A DNA stretch of 64,000 bases from positions 186,001-250,000 of the forward strand of contig JAVLUZ010000627.1 of assembly GCA_036768485.1 (NCBI GenBank). Direction: 5' to 3'. Made by a program: the position numbers and the translations under genes. A model generated the notes under the pieces. The model ran no database searches. It was given only the letters and a program-made list of their open reading frames with translations, and had not been told where the DNA came from. How positions within the stretch are numbered: the stretch's first letter is position 1; each line of letters begins with the position of its first letter. Below are positions 23,500-33,464 of this stretch, piece by piece. Source of the DNA: Mermis nigrescens. Lineage: Eukaryota > Nematoda > Enoplea > Mermithida > Mermithidae.

Positions 23500-26328
23500 G
23501 TGCACAGTCGCTTCTACAGTTATGCTCTGAAGATGGCCAAAGATTTGGTCAAAACGTCAGCTCAATGTGGTAGAGTCGATAAACAATGGAGGAACAATGG
23601 GAGCGAATCACACCCTACTCCAGTAGCCTTGGTTGGTCAGATTGCTTCCCCCTCTGCTACTGAAGTCAATTTTCCGAATATTTTTGGTCAAGTGAGGCAT
23701 AATGGGAGAAAATCGCCTGTCAATCAAACAACTTCAGCTAGTCAGATAACTTCTATTACTGCTACAACATCTAGGATGGGAGGAGGTAAGGGCGGGTTGG
23801 AGGGCCTGGTGAGTTTTAGACTTAAAAAGTTTTTCTTTATTCTTGCTTTTCTTTTCAAGATTCGTTTAAAGCTAAATATATTCACATATTTGAAGAATAA
23901 GTATGATCATGGAGTTGTGTTGCTATTGAGAAAAGTTGAGAAGCTTCAACTTCGCTATGATAAGCTTCAGTTGGATGTTGCATTTCTTAAGGAATGCATT
24001 GATAATGATTTACTTCCTAAATTTCTGGCTTTCAAGGTTTCTAATAGAATGCTTAAGCGTTCTAAGTGTTACATAACATGCCAGAGGCTTTTGCTAAATG
24101 AGGAATTGAAAGGTAAAATCAAAGAGGTAGAAAGAGTCCTAAGAGATTTGAAGGCACAGATAACCTTGTTTGATTCAAGATTATCCTGGCTGGATTCTCA
24201 GGTATCATTAACATACATTAGACGCAATGTGTCTAAATCTCTCAACCATGTTAGACAGTTGCATAGCAAGAAGGTAAAAAACTTGCTTATGCATAAAAGT
24301 GTTAATAGTATCGATCCTGACAAGGTTGTGGTTAATTTAAGTAACCGAGTTTTGACAGCTCATGAGAAGCTTGTCTTGTCTTATGGTATGAAGTACTCTA
24401 TTACACCTAGGAAGATCGAATATGGTGATTATTTGCTGCCTTTTGAGAAACTGATGGGTTTCCTCAATAAACAAACTGCCTTTAAGTGTGATAATGTAAA
24501 AATGCAAATGATCAAGAATCAATTGCATGACATTGCTCTTAGCTCATACTTTAATTATGATAAGAAGCATTGTGATAATCTATCAAAGCGTGACTATGAA
24601 ATCCTCAGTAATCTGTCAAAAGACAAGAATATCATTGTCCTAAAAGCAGATAAGGGTAACCAAGTTGTAATTTTGAACAAAGATGACTACATCAGGAAGT
24701 TGAATGATGTCTTGAATGATATCTCAAAGTTCAAAGTCATTGACTGTAATCCTTGTCAGTTTATACGCTCAGTTCAGAAACGCATATCAGCCCGTATACT
24801 GAAGGTTCATAAGCAAAATGGACTATCTGCTGATGTGTATAAAAGTATAAATCCTGTAGGATGCAGTTATGGCAGACTATATGGCTTACCTAAGACCCAT
24901 AAGAGAGATGTACCTCTAAGACCGATCTTGTCAGCCATCAACACTCCAACTTATAAGTTGGCTAAGTATTTTGTGCCGATCCTGCAAGACATAAGTACAA
25001 ATGAATACACTTTATGTGACACTGGTAGTTTCCTGACAAGACTTAAGGCTTTTACATTCAAAAGCCATCATTTTATGGCTAGTCTTGATGTTCAAAGCTT
25101 GTTCACTAATATTCCACTCAATGAGACTATTGATATATGTATTAGGAAACTATTTGATGATCAAAATGTCATGTTAGTAAATAACATGAATTGTCATCAA
25201 TTCAAACTGCTTCTAGAACTTGCAGTTAAAGAGTGTTACTTTACGTGTAATGGTAAAATCTATCAACAGATAGATGGTGTTGCTATGGGTAATCCGCTTG
25301 GCCCAGTTCTTGCCAACATTTTCTTGAGCTATCATGAAACAAAGTGGCTCAGAGACTGCAATATAAAGATCAGACCCAAGTTTTATGTACGTTATGTTGA
25401 TGACACATTTGTAGTGTTTTCTGACAGAAATCAGCCTACTAAGTTCTGTGATTACATGAATCAGCAACATCCTAATATGAAGTTCACATTTGAAACTGAA
25501 TGTGACAAGAAATTAAATTTCCTTGATGTTCTTGTTGAAAGGAAGTCCGATGATATTGTGACATCATCATATCAGAAACCTACATTTTCTGGCCTTTATA
25601 CCAAATTGTCTAGCTTCATTCCTTTTGCCTATAAAGTTGGTTTAATAAGGACACTTGTGAGTCGCATTTACATGATTTGTAACTCATATCAGACTTTTGT
25701 CTCTGATATTGACAAGCTGAAGCAGACTCTACTGCAAAATGAGTATCCCCTTGGCTTGATTGATAAGGTCATATCAGACTTTATGACAAAGGTGTATAAT
25801 AAGAGTGATGAAATAAAAGTCGGTTGTGATAAATTATGCTATTCTCTTGTTTTGCCTTATACTGGTGTGCATGGCTACAATGTACGCAGCAGAATTCTAA
25901 AGCTTATATCTGCATTTTACCCTCAGATTAGAGTAAGGTTTGTTTACAAACCTGTCATGTGTATAAGCCGGTTTTTCAAGAACAAGGATGCTGTACCTGC
26001 TAAGCTACTCTCAAATTTAGTATATAAGTATACGTGTTCTAGCTGTATGGCTAGTTACATTGGCGAAACTCGCCGACATTTTGGGAGTAGAATTGCAGAA
26101 CATACTGGCATCTCATTTGCTACAGGAAAGCCAATTCAGGGTGATAGCTTATCTGCTATTCACAAACATGTCTCAAATAGCAATCATTCAATTACATCAG
26201 ATTGCTTCAAGGTTATTAGTCGAGCATCCAACTCTTTTGATCTTTTAATCAAGGAGTCGTTATACATAGCACGTGATCGTCCTATTCTCAACAATAATGT
26301 TTCATCATATCCTCTAAATTTGTTTTAA
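23500..26328 (+). CDS. Penelope-like reverse transcriptase with C-terminal GIY-YIG endonuclease, copy 1
   Basis: 942-codon open frame; products of this family copy element RNA into chromosomal DNA, priming at a nick made by the GIY-YIG domain. Visible motifs in order: KADKGNQVVIL (about residue 385), LPKTHKRDVPLRPILS (about 465), DVQSLFTNIP (about 530), AMGNPLGP (about 595), YVDD (about 632), KLNFLDVL, a CxxC pair (about 847), YIGETRRHFGSR..EH (about 852) and KESLYIARDRPILN near the end, carrying the conserved Glu and Asn of the nuclease. All catalytic positions I can judge are intact. The first roughly 90 residues read through the pseudo-LTR and ribozyme segment and may not be part of the mature protein; a later Met such as the one in MGGGKGG is plausible. 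It is nearly identical to copy 2 (one visible change is K for E at residue 18). Confidence 0.9.
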   Translation: MHSRFYSYALKMAKDLVKTSAQCGRVDKQWRNNGSESHPTPVALVGQIASPSATEVNFPNIFGQVRHNGRKSPVNQTTSASQITSITATTSRMGGGKGGLEGLVSFRLKKFFFILAFLFKIRLKLNIFTYLKNKYDHGVVLLLRKVEKLQLRYDKLQLDVAFLKECIDNDLLPKFLAFKVSNRMLKRSKCYITCQRLLLNEELKGKIKEVERVLRDLKAQITLFDSRLSWLDSQVSLTYIRRNVSKSLNHVRQLHSKKVKNLLMHKSVNSIDPDKVVVNLSNRVLTAHEKLVLSYGMKYSITPRKIEYGDYLLPFEKLMGFLNKQTAFKCDNVKMQMIKNQLHDIALSSYFNYDKKHCDNLSKRDYEILSNLSKDKNIIVLKADKGNQVVILNKDDYIRKLNDVLNDISKFKVIDCNPCQFIRSVQKRISARILKVHKQNGLSADVYKSINPVGCSYGRLYGLPKTHKRDVPLRPILSAINTPTYKLAKYFVPILQDISTNEYTLCDTGSFLTRLKAFTFKSHHFMASLDVQSLFTNIPLNETIDICIRKLFDDQNVMLVNNMNCHQFKLLLELAVKECYFTCNGKIYQQIDGVAMGNPLGPVLANIFLSYHETKWLRDCNIKIRPKFYVRYVDDTFVVFSDRNQPTKFCDYMNQQHPNMKFTFETECDKKLNFLDVLVERKSDDIVTSSYQKPTFSGLYTKLSSFIPFAYKVGLIRTLVSRIYMICNSYQTFVSDIDKLKQTLLQNEYPLGLIDKVISDFMTKVYNKSDEIKVGCDKLCYSLVLPYTGVHGYNVRSRILKLISAFYPQIRVRFVYKPVMCISRFFKNKDAVPAKLLSNLVYKYTCSSCMASYIGETRRHFGSRIAEHTGISFATGKPIQGDSLSAIHKHVSNSNHSITSDCFKVISRASNSFDLLIKESLYIARDRPILNNNVSSYPLNLF
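23519..23570 (+). ncRNA. Hammerhead ribozyme motif, copy 1, core mutated
   Basis: Same layout as the motif at 26496: CTGAAGA (23527-23533), a GGCCAA/TTGGTC stem II, then the second core segment. Position 23551 is A where copy 2 has G, turning the invariant GAAA into AAAA. That G is catalytically essential in hammerheads, so this copy is predicted inactive. Confidence 0.65.
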
Positions 26329-26476
26329 TTTACTGAAATCCCACCTTTTTCATTTTCTTCTAGTTTAAAATCTTTTATAATTCTCTTCATAATTTAATGG
26401 TATGTTTAAACTTTAAGTTTTTTCTCTTGGTTTACAACTCTCGCTTAACAAGCTCATTTTTCAAAACTATTACCTA
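26324..26476 (+). repeat. Penelope pseudo-LTR segment, second copy
   Basis: Near-identical to 23347-23499; separates the two full units. One extra T in the TTTTTTCTCTTGG run relative to the first copy is visible. Confidence 0.85.
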
Positions 26477-29305
26477 GTGCACAGTCGCTTCTACAGTTAT
26501 GCTCTGAAGATGGCCAAAGATTTGGTCGAAACGTCAGCTCAATGTGGTAGAGTCGATAAACAATGGAGGAACAATGGGAGCGAATCACACCCTACTCCAG
26601 TAGCCTTGGTTGGTCAGATTGCTTCCCCCTCTGCTACTGAAGTCAATTTTCCGAATATTTTTGGTCAAGTGAGGCATAATGGGAGAAAATCGCCTGTCAA
26701 TCAAACAACTTCAGCTAGTCAGATAACTTCTATTACTGCTACAACATCTAGGATGGGAGGAGGTAAGGGCGGGTTGGAGGGCCTGGTGAGTTTTAGACTT
26801 AAAAAGTTTTTCTTTATTCTTGCTTTTCTTTTCAAGATTCGTTTAAAGCTAAATATATTCACATATTTGAAGAATAAGTATGATCATGGAGTTGTGTTGC
26901 TATTGAGAAAAGTTGAGAAGCTTCAACTTCGCTATGATAAGCTTCAGTTGGATGTTGCATTTCTTAAGGAATGCATTGATAATGATTTACTTCCTAAATT
27001 TCTGGCTTTCAAGGTTTCTAATAGAATGCTTAAGCGTTCTAAGTGTTACATAACATGCCAGAGGCTTTTGCTAAATGAGGAATTGAAAGGTAAAATCAAA
27101 GAGGTAGAAAGAGTCCTAAGAGATTTGAAGGCACAGATAACCTTGTTTGATTCAAGATTATCCTGGCTGGATTCTCAGGTATCATTAACATACATTAGAC
27201 GCAATGTGTCTAAATCTCTCAACCATGTTAGACAGTTGCATAGCAAGAAGGTAAAAAACTTGCTTATGCATAAAAGTGTTAATAGTATCGATCCTGACAA
27301 GGTTGTGGTTAATTTAAGTAACCGAGTTTTGACAGCTCATGAGAAGCTTGTCTTGTCTTATGGTATGAAGTACTCTATTACACCTAGGAAGATCGAATAT
27401 GGTGATTATTTGCTGCCTTTTGAGAAACTGATGGGTTTCCTCAATAAACAAACTGCCTTTAAGTGTGATAATGTAAAAATGCAAATGATCAAGAATCAAT
27501 TGCATGACATTGCTCTTAGCTCATACTTTAATTATGATAAGAAGCATTGTGATAATCTATCAAAGCGTGACTATGAAATCCTCAGTAATCTGTCAAAAGA
27601 CAAGAATATCATTGTCCTAAAAGCAGATAAGGGTAACCAAGTTGTAATTTTGAACAAAGATGACTACATCAGGAAGTTGAATGATGTCTTGAATGATATC
27701 TCAAAGTTCAAAGTCATTGACTGTAATCCTTGTCAGTTTATACGCTCAGTTCAGAAACGCATATCAGCCCGTATACTGAAGGTTCATAAGCAAAATGGAC
27801 TATCTGCTGATGTGTATAAAAGTATAAATCCTGTAGGATGCAGTTATGGCAGACTATATGGCTTACCTAAGACCCATAAGAGAGATGTACCTCTAAGACC
27901 GATCTTGTCAGCCATCAACACTCCAACTTATAAGTTGGCTAAGTATTTTGTGCCGATCCTGCAAGACATAAGTACAAATGAATACACTTTATGTGACACT
28001 GGTAGTTTCCTGACAAGACTTAAGGCTTTTACATTCAAAAGCCATCATTTTATGGCTAGTCTTGATGTTCAAAGCTTGTTCACTAATATTCCACTCAATG
28101 AGACTATTGATATATGTATTAGGAAACTATTTGATGATCAAAATGTCATGTTAGTAAATAACATGAATTGTCATCAATTCAAACTGCTTCTAGAACTTGC
28201 AGTTAAAGAGTGTTACTTTACGTGTAATGGTAAAATCTATCAACAGATAGATGGTGTTGCTATGGGTAATCCGCTTGGCCCAGTTCTTGCCAACATTTTC
28301 TTGAGCTATCATGAAACAAAGTGGCTCAGAGACTGCAATATAAAGATCAGACCCAAGTTTTATGTACGTTATGTTGATGACACATTTGTAGTGTTTTCTG
28401 ACAGAAATCAGCCTACTAAGTTCTGTGATTACATGAATCAGCAACATCCTAATATGAAGTTCACATTTGAAACTGAATGTGACAAGAAATTAAATTTCCT
28501 TGATGTTCTTGTTGAAAGGAAGTCCGATGATATTGTGACATCATCATATCAGAAACCTACATTTTCTGGCCTTTATACCAAATTGTCTAGCTTCATTCCT
28601 TTTGCCTATAAAGTTGGTTTAATAAGGACACTTGTGAGTCGCATTTACATGATTTGTAACTCATATCAGACTTTTGTCTCTGATATTGACAAGCTGAAGC
28701 AGACTCTACTGCAAAATGAGTATCCCCTTGGCTTGATTGATAAGGTCATATCAGACTTTATGACAAAGGTGTATAATAAGAGTGATGAAATAAAAGTCGG
28801 TTGTGATAAATTATGCTATTCTCTTATTTTGCCTTATACTGGTGTGCATGGCTACAATGTACGCAGCAGAATTCTAAAGCTTATATCTGCATTTTACCCT
28901 CAGATTAGAGTAAGGTTTGTTTACAAACCTGTCATGTGTATAAGCCGGTTTTTCAAGAACAAGGATGCTGTACCTGCTAAGCTACTCTCAAATTTAGTAT
29001 ATAAGTATACGTGTTCTAGCTGTATGGCTAGTTACATTGGCGAAACTCGCCGACATTTTGGGAGTAGAATTGCAGAACATACTGGCATCTCATTTGCTAC
29101 AGGAAAGCCAATTCAGGGTGATAGCTTATCTGCTATTCACAAACATGTCTCAAATAGCAATCATTCAATTACATCAGATTGCTTCAAGGTTATTAGTCGA
29201 GCATCCAACTCTTTTGATCTTTTAATCAAGGAGTCGTTATACATAGCACGTGATCGTCCTATTCTCAACAATAATGTGTCATCATATCCTCTAAATTTGT
29301 TTTAA
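26477..29305 (+). CDS. Penelope-like reverse transcriptase with C-terminal GIY-YIG endonuclease, copy 2
   Basis: Second 942-codon frame, colinear with copy 1 at an offset of 2977 bp and almost identical in sequence; visible differences are E for K at residue 18 and I for V in the segment CYSLxLPY. It has the same RT motifs (KADKGNQ, LPKTHKR, AMGNPLGP, YVDD) and the same CxxC, YIGET and Glu/Asn residues of the GIY-YIG domain. With no disablement in the protein and an intact ribozyme motif upstream, this is the copy most likely to be competent, although it lies in a dead host element. The near-identity of the two copies points to tandem formation in one event or recent turnover. Confidence 0.9.
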   Translation: MHSRFYSYALKMAKDLVETSAQCGRVDKQWRNNGSESHPTPVALVGQIASPSATEVNFPNIFGQVRHNGRKSPVNQTTSASQITSITATTSRMGGGKGGLEGLVSFRLKKFFFILAFLFKIRLKLNIFTYLKNKYDHGVVLLLRKVEKLQLRYDKLQLDVAFLKECIDNDLLPKFLAFKVSNRMLKRSKCYITCQRLLLNEELKGKIKEVERVLRDLKAQITLFDSRLSWLDSQVSLTYIRRNVSKSLNHVRQLHSKKVKNLLMHKSVNSIDPDKVVVNLSNRVLTAHEKLVLSYGMKYSITPRKIEYGDYLLPFEKLMGFLNKQTAFKCDNVKMQMIKNQLHDIALSSYFNYDKKHCDNLSKRDYEILSNLSKDKNIIVLKADKGNQVVILNKDDYIRKLNDVLNDISKFKVIDCNPCQFIRSVQKRISARILKVHKQNGLSADVYKSINPVGCSYGRLYGLPKTHKRDVPLRPILSAINTPTYKLAKYFVPILQDISTNEYTLCDTGSFLTRLKAFTFKSHHFMASLDVQSLFTNIPLNETIDICIRKLFDDQNVMLVNNMNCHQFKLLLELAVKECYFTCNGKIYQQIDGVAMGNPLGPVLANIFLSYHETKWLRDCNIKIRPKFYVRYVDDTFVVFSDRNQPTKFCDYMNQQHPNMKFTFETECDKKLNFLDVLVERKSDDIVTSSYQKPTFSGLYTKLSSFIPFAYKVGLIRTLVSRIYMICNSYQTFVSDIDKLKQTLLQNEYPLGLIDKVISDFMTKVYNKSDEIKVGCDKLCYSLILPYTGVHGYNVRSRILKLISAFYPQIRVRFVYKPVMCISRFFKNKDAVPAKLLSNLVYKYTCSSCMASYIGETRRHFGSRIAEHTGISFATGKPIQGDSLSAIHKHVSNSNHSITSDCFKVISRASNSFDLLIKESLYIARDRPILNNNVSSYPLNLF
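26496..26547 (+). ncRNA. Hammerhead ribozyme motif, copy 2, core intact
   Basis: CTGAAGA at 26504-26510 (fits CUGANGA), stem II GGCCAA paired with TTGGTC around an AGAT loop, then GAAA at 26528-26531 followed by ACGTC, with predicted cleavage after C26535. Stem I closes by GCT (26501-26503) with AGC (26536-26538). Stem III would be only the self-complementary ACGT, so activity would probably need a dimeric form, as reported for the minimal hammerheads of Penelope-like elements. It lies at the start of the unit, overlapping the 5' end of the long frame. Confidence 0.7.
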
Positions 29306-29442
29306 TTTACTGAAATCCCACCTTTTTCATTTTCTTCTAGTTTAAAATCTATTATAATTCTCTTCATAATTTAATGGTATGTTTAAACTTTAAGTTTTTC
29401 TCTTGGTTTACAACTCTCGCTTAACAAGCTCATTATTTCAAA
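29301..29442 (+). repeat. Penelope pseudo-LTR, partial third copy
   Basis: Repeats the first 142 nt of the unit and ends CAAGCTCATTATTTCAAA, immediately before the right copy of the target duplication. It stops about 40 nt short of where the ribozyme would begin, so the array contains only two ribozyme motifs. Confidence 0.85.
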
Positions 29443-29596
29443 ACATATAAGATACTTGGCAAAGAATAAGAGTGCAAGTACTGAACGCAAAAAAGATTTA
29501 ATTATTCAGAACGGTGGTTTTTTACCTCTTTCATTGACACCTATTCTATCAGTTGTAGGTAGTTTACTAGCAGAAGCGGTTATTGGCAAGAAATGA
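29443..29596 (+). pseudogene. Maverick small capsid-cluster gene, 3' part
   Basis: Begins in the right copy of the 12-bp target duplication and continues the frame of the 21744 fragment: a Lys-rich segment, then QNGGFLPLSL and a hydrophobic tail ending in TGA at 29596. The GG-F-LP motif and hydrophobic C-terminus are typical of this Maverick protein. Its stop overlaps the next start as ATGA (29593-29596), showing the original compact gene order. Confidence 0.75.
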
Positions 29597-31253
29597 AGCA
29601 TACAGAAAAAATAGTTCTAGTGCCAGCAGATATTGCTGAACTAAGGAAACCTTTGGATGTTTTAAACGCCCTGGATCGGGAGAAGTACAAGATTTTAAGT
29701 GACAAGCATTCATCATCAGGCTTGAAAATGATATAGTATAACCAAATTTTGAGCAAGTTTGGCAGATTGCAGGAACAGCATGAGAAACCGTATGAGCAAG
29801 CTATTCTAGTGTAAATACAGGGCTAGTCCGTGTCTACTGATTCAACACGGGCCCGACCTATTGTATTACCTTCAGGACTTACTTAGGTACCAATGCTGCT
29901 CTCATCGCTGGCCAGGTTCTTTAAGTGCGTATGCAACTCTAAACCCAACGGCCCTTATTGACCTATGGCTTCGACTCCCTCAGTCCTAATGTGCTGACCG
30001 CTTTCTGTCAGGGGTCTCAGCAGTTATGTCCTAGATCCTAGCTTTAGGTACCCACCTAATCCCAGAATGCTCGCAAGGCCAGTTGGCCTATCTCAACCCA
30101 GTCTCAAGTTGATGATTTAACTTATTCACCACTTCAAGTTCAGTTCCAGAAAAGTTTTTGGTTCCTAATACATGTAGCACTCTAAACATTGATTCGAACA
30201 ACAGCGAGCTCTCAACTGGGCAGTCATCGATAAAAGATTAAATAGAATTTTAGCTATTTTTGGGTTAAGAAAAAGATAAGGAAATTTTCAAAGATAAGTT
30301 AAAGATAAGACGCGAAATTGTTTACCTTCCAAGTTAGGTCAAAATAAAATAATAATTTTATCGTCGTGGCAGCCCGACCTTCTCTCAATATATCTTATCA
30401 CTGGGAGGTATTTTCTCCAAATTTACTAACGCGAATAAAACAAAGGCGCAGCTACAAGCCGGCTCAAAACAAATAAAAAAAGCGCTCCAACTTGGTAACG
30501 CACACAACCACCAAAAAACCCGAATGGCCTCTCTCTACCTACGAATAGTTACAGTAGATGATGTCTACTCATCATCCTAAACAAATTAAACAACGAATGA
30601 AGTAACTTTTTACCAAGTCATAAGATCAAGGTATTTACAGCGGTAATTCAAACAATTAACTTACTGATGTTAACATATGCATAACTCTGTTTTACCGGAC
30701 AAGTACCTAATAGGGTTTTGAATTGAAAAATGGGGATTAAATGAGAACTGAAGGCATAACCTCGAGCTAGCGCATCACTAGGGTGTCTACTCGAATAGCT
30801 ATGAAAATCCAATATAATATAACGCTGTAATCGACCGGCTTTCGCTATGCTAATAATAAAATGTTCGGATAGCATTCGTACTGTGTAACTGTCGTAGTTA
30901 CACTAGGCCCACAGAAATCAATTGGAAGCAAAGAAATTGTAGCTGGTATCCCAAAAACCTTACAGCCAAATTCAAAACTGCTATTACAGCATATTAATGA
31001 CGATCCTAGTATAGACATTGAACCATCAGGTGAGATTGTGATTGATGGTCAGAAAATAAATGGATCAAATATTGTTGATTTGGTTCACGACTTCACGCCT
31101 GATCGTAAAACCGTACCCGCTGCAATTGATGCAGAAGAGTTGGCTAGGGCTCTTCAGCGTTCAAACGCCCCACATGAGAGTATAGCTAAAAAGAAACGGA
31201 AGAGCGCAGTGGCATCTGAAGGCGACTTTTCCTGGGATGAAGAAAATCTATAA
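29593..31253 (+). pseudogene. Maverick capsid-cluster gene of unknown role, stop-containing and split by a DNA element
   Basis: Starts at ATG 29593 with a segment containing KIVLVPADIAEL, a motif I associate with a conserved Maverick/Polinton gene of unknown role. An in-frame TAG lies at 29734-29736; the frame then continues (YNQILSKFG) to about 29809. It is interrupted by the 29810-30902 element and resumes at 30903 in the same frame, with DGQKINGSNIVDLVHDFT and a basic, acidic-ended C-terminus stopping at 31253. The DGxxIxGSNIVDLV segment is the most recognisable part. The stop and the insertion mark it as dead. Confidence 0.72.
29810..30902. mobile_element. Non-autonomous inverted-repeat DNA element with CTAG duplication
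   Basis: A 1093-bp insertion flanked by CTAG at 29806-29809 and 30903-30906. Its ends TGTAAATAC and GTAGTTACA are imperfect inverted repeats (one mismatch in nine). Leaving out the insertion and one CTAG keeps the Maverick frame open across the site, which fixes the boundaries. A TA duplication with longer ends (GTGTAA/TTACAC) reads equally well, so Tc1/mariner-type cannot be excluded. No transposase frame. It is more GC-rich than its surroundings; the interior is otherwise unrecognised. Confidence 0.75.
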
Positions 31254-31257
31254 ATAA

Positions 31258-31432
31258 TGGAAAAGTTCAAGCAAAAAATAATACAATCAAAAAGATACAT
31301 GTACAATTCAATCCTGAAAACAGTAGCGTTTGGCTACAATATTACACAGAACGAGCCTCACAAACAGGGTATGGCTACGAGCTAAAACGAAAATCACGAC
31401 CTAATGTCGGACAAGAAAAACCAACAGACTAA
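31258..31432 (+). pseudogene. Maverick minor capsid-like protein, N-terminal remnant
   Basis: The frame ending at TAA 31430-31432 contains SSVWLQYY followed by QTGYGYEL, resembling the N-terminus of the minor virion-core protein that follows in Maverick clusters (W..YY..Q..G.G). No in-frame ATG is seen, and the Gly-rich segment expected next is absent. A decayed fragment at the last recognisable point of the Maverick remnant. Confidence 0.5.
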
Positions 31433-33464
31433 ATCGAGATGACTCGATAGCCAAACGAAATGATGATATCATACAGAAGAAAAGTAAACATGAAATACGA
31501 TACCTTGTATACACTGTCATATGACATATATTATTTACATAGCTTAGACAAATATTGACACACTGATCTCAACGCAGACTTGTCATAAGGCCGATAGAGT
31601 TCGCCCATGATTTAAAGATAAGAGAATATGGGAAGAATTGCGAGTCTGCAGGTATAACATTAGCTAACTCATCCCACAGATGGATGCATGATTGCTTATG
31701 GGGTTCCAAACATACGATGGGGGCTCAAGGCGATGACGTCAACTTGAGTAGCTTGGCGATTCAATATCGCCACATAAAAAGTTCGTAAATACTGTACCGA
31801 ACGAATCAGTAAACAGCAATCGATTCGGCTAACGAGTGTACGTGTAACGACCTCCATTACACACACTGACTTAAGAATTGTGACTCATGCGTACGGTTTA
31901 AAATGTGGGTTACTCAAATACTTTAGCGGCATCGTAATAAGTAAACATATTTTTTAATGGCAGGTACCAACTTATTATTAGCTTTTAGGCAAATGTATTT
32001 TTAACTAAGCTTATTTAGGGGCTAGTTGCTTTAAACTTCTTATTGACATTTCAGATGCTATTGCAAAACGTGTAGCGCATTATTAACAGCTGCAACAACC
32101 TAATCCGTAAAATGTTCCACTACAGTAATTGGCTGTAAAGTGAAATTAAGCCGTTTAATTATGGAACAGTCTCGTTGCTTGCATTTAGAGATTGACCTGT
32201 TAGATTCTAAATGCAAGTGCGTTTGAGCACACATTTACATTTGTCAGCCTACTAAATCGTTATATACTGTAAGACGAATTACCTCAAACGAGCATGTGGA
32301 GAATTCTAGAAAACCTAGGTTGTCGACCATCGTTTTTTTTGGAAAAGGTAAAACTCGGAAATGGAAAATGTAAAATGTATTAAATCCGAAAATGTAAAAA
32401 TTGTTAAAATGCGGAAAATGGAAAATGTTCCATTAGGTCTGGTATTTACCTTATTACCTACGGAAAATTTTTATCCTTATCCTTTATGTCCAATTTTGCA
32501 GCTTTTTTGAGAATAAAAAATGTAGAAATTTATTATATCTGCTAGATTGCGCATAAAAATTTTGTCTAATTTTTTAAAGCATTCTTAAGCATTACGTCTA
32601 GTACAAAGCGCTAAAGAATCCTGAATTTCTTTCCTTTTAAGCTCAATGTGAATTCTTTTCGAAGATTACAGGTATAAAAGGAATGCTAATACTCATTACC
32701 GATCTCGCCATGAAATTTGCAGCCTTAATCATCTTCCATGCGAAACAGGAAATAAAATTATTTAATCAAGCAGAAATAATGGCGATTTCCCATTTCAGCT
32801 CAATTCTGGGAATTTCTCGAAACAGATGTATGGAATTAATTAGTAAAACCGCCGCCATTAATGAAAAATTATGAAATTTCTATCATCTTTGATGTAATTT
32901 TCAAGGCTCTTAGGCTTGATAATGAGAAGATAACATTCTGCTATTATTTAGATATTTATCCCCTGAAAGCTGGCACCATTCATGTCTAAATCATTAACAC
33001 TAAATTAAAAAATTCTGCTTGTTTCCCAAGGATGTTTTTGCTTCTCGAACAAATATTGGAGAAAGTTTAATATGTCGATCAAAGAATCAAAAAAGGGAGG
33101 GCTTCTGATATTTTTTATCAAAATTTTTTATTTCATCATGTGACTCATTTGAATCATGGATGCTTCTAGATAACTTTATCGAACTCGTTAATCCCTCGGC
33201 TGCTCAAAGGTTGGTTTGTTCTTTCCCCGAGATTTATATATTGATTTAAAGGAAAGAATTATCTTCAAATAATTTGGAAATGCCTAAATAAGATATCAAA
33301 TGAACTCGACCCTTATCTCTGTTATTCTTTCAGTAGCGCCTTGTTCAATAGTATGTTGGCTTTCATGATAAGCAAAAAGCGCTCAAAGAAGTACAGTTTG
33401 AAGAAGAGACAAAGATTTTTATTTATTTATATCAGGGAAATCATTATGCTAAAACGATTAGACC
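31433..33464. other. Unassigned AT-rich stretch
   Basis: About 2 kb without a recognisable gene. At 32330-32430 there is a purine-rich imperfect repeat of GGAAAATGTAAAATG. A 63-codon frame at 32683-32874 matches nothing I know. Part of this may be decayed Maverick DNA, but no motif supports that. Confidence 0.5.

Larger units (their letters stand above)
21953..29442 (+). mobile_element. Penelope-like element array: inverted truncated copy plus two tandem full units
   Basis: Order: a minus-strand 5'-truncated copy (21953-23340), about 6 nt of junction filler, unit 1 (about 23347-26323), unit 2 (about 26324-29300) and a 142-nt partial third unit (to 29442). The units repeat with exact period 2977 bp. 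The minus-strand copy and the right end stop at almost the same place in the terminal sequence (CAAGCTCATTTTTCAAA). This head-to-tail arrangement with an attached inverted truncated copy, pseudo-LTRs and a target duplication of irregular length is characteristic of Penelope-like elements. The array sits inside a Maverick gene. Confidence 0.92.
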
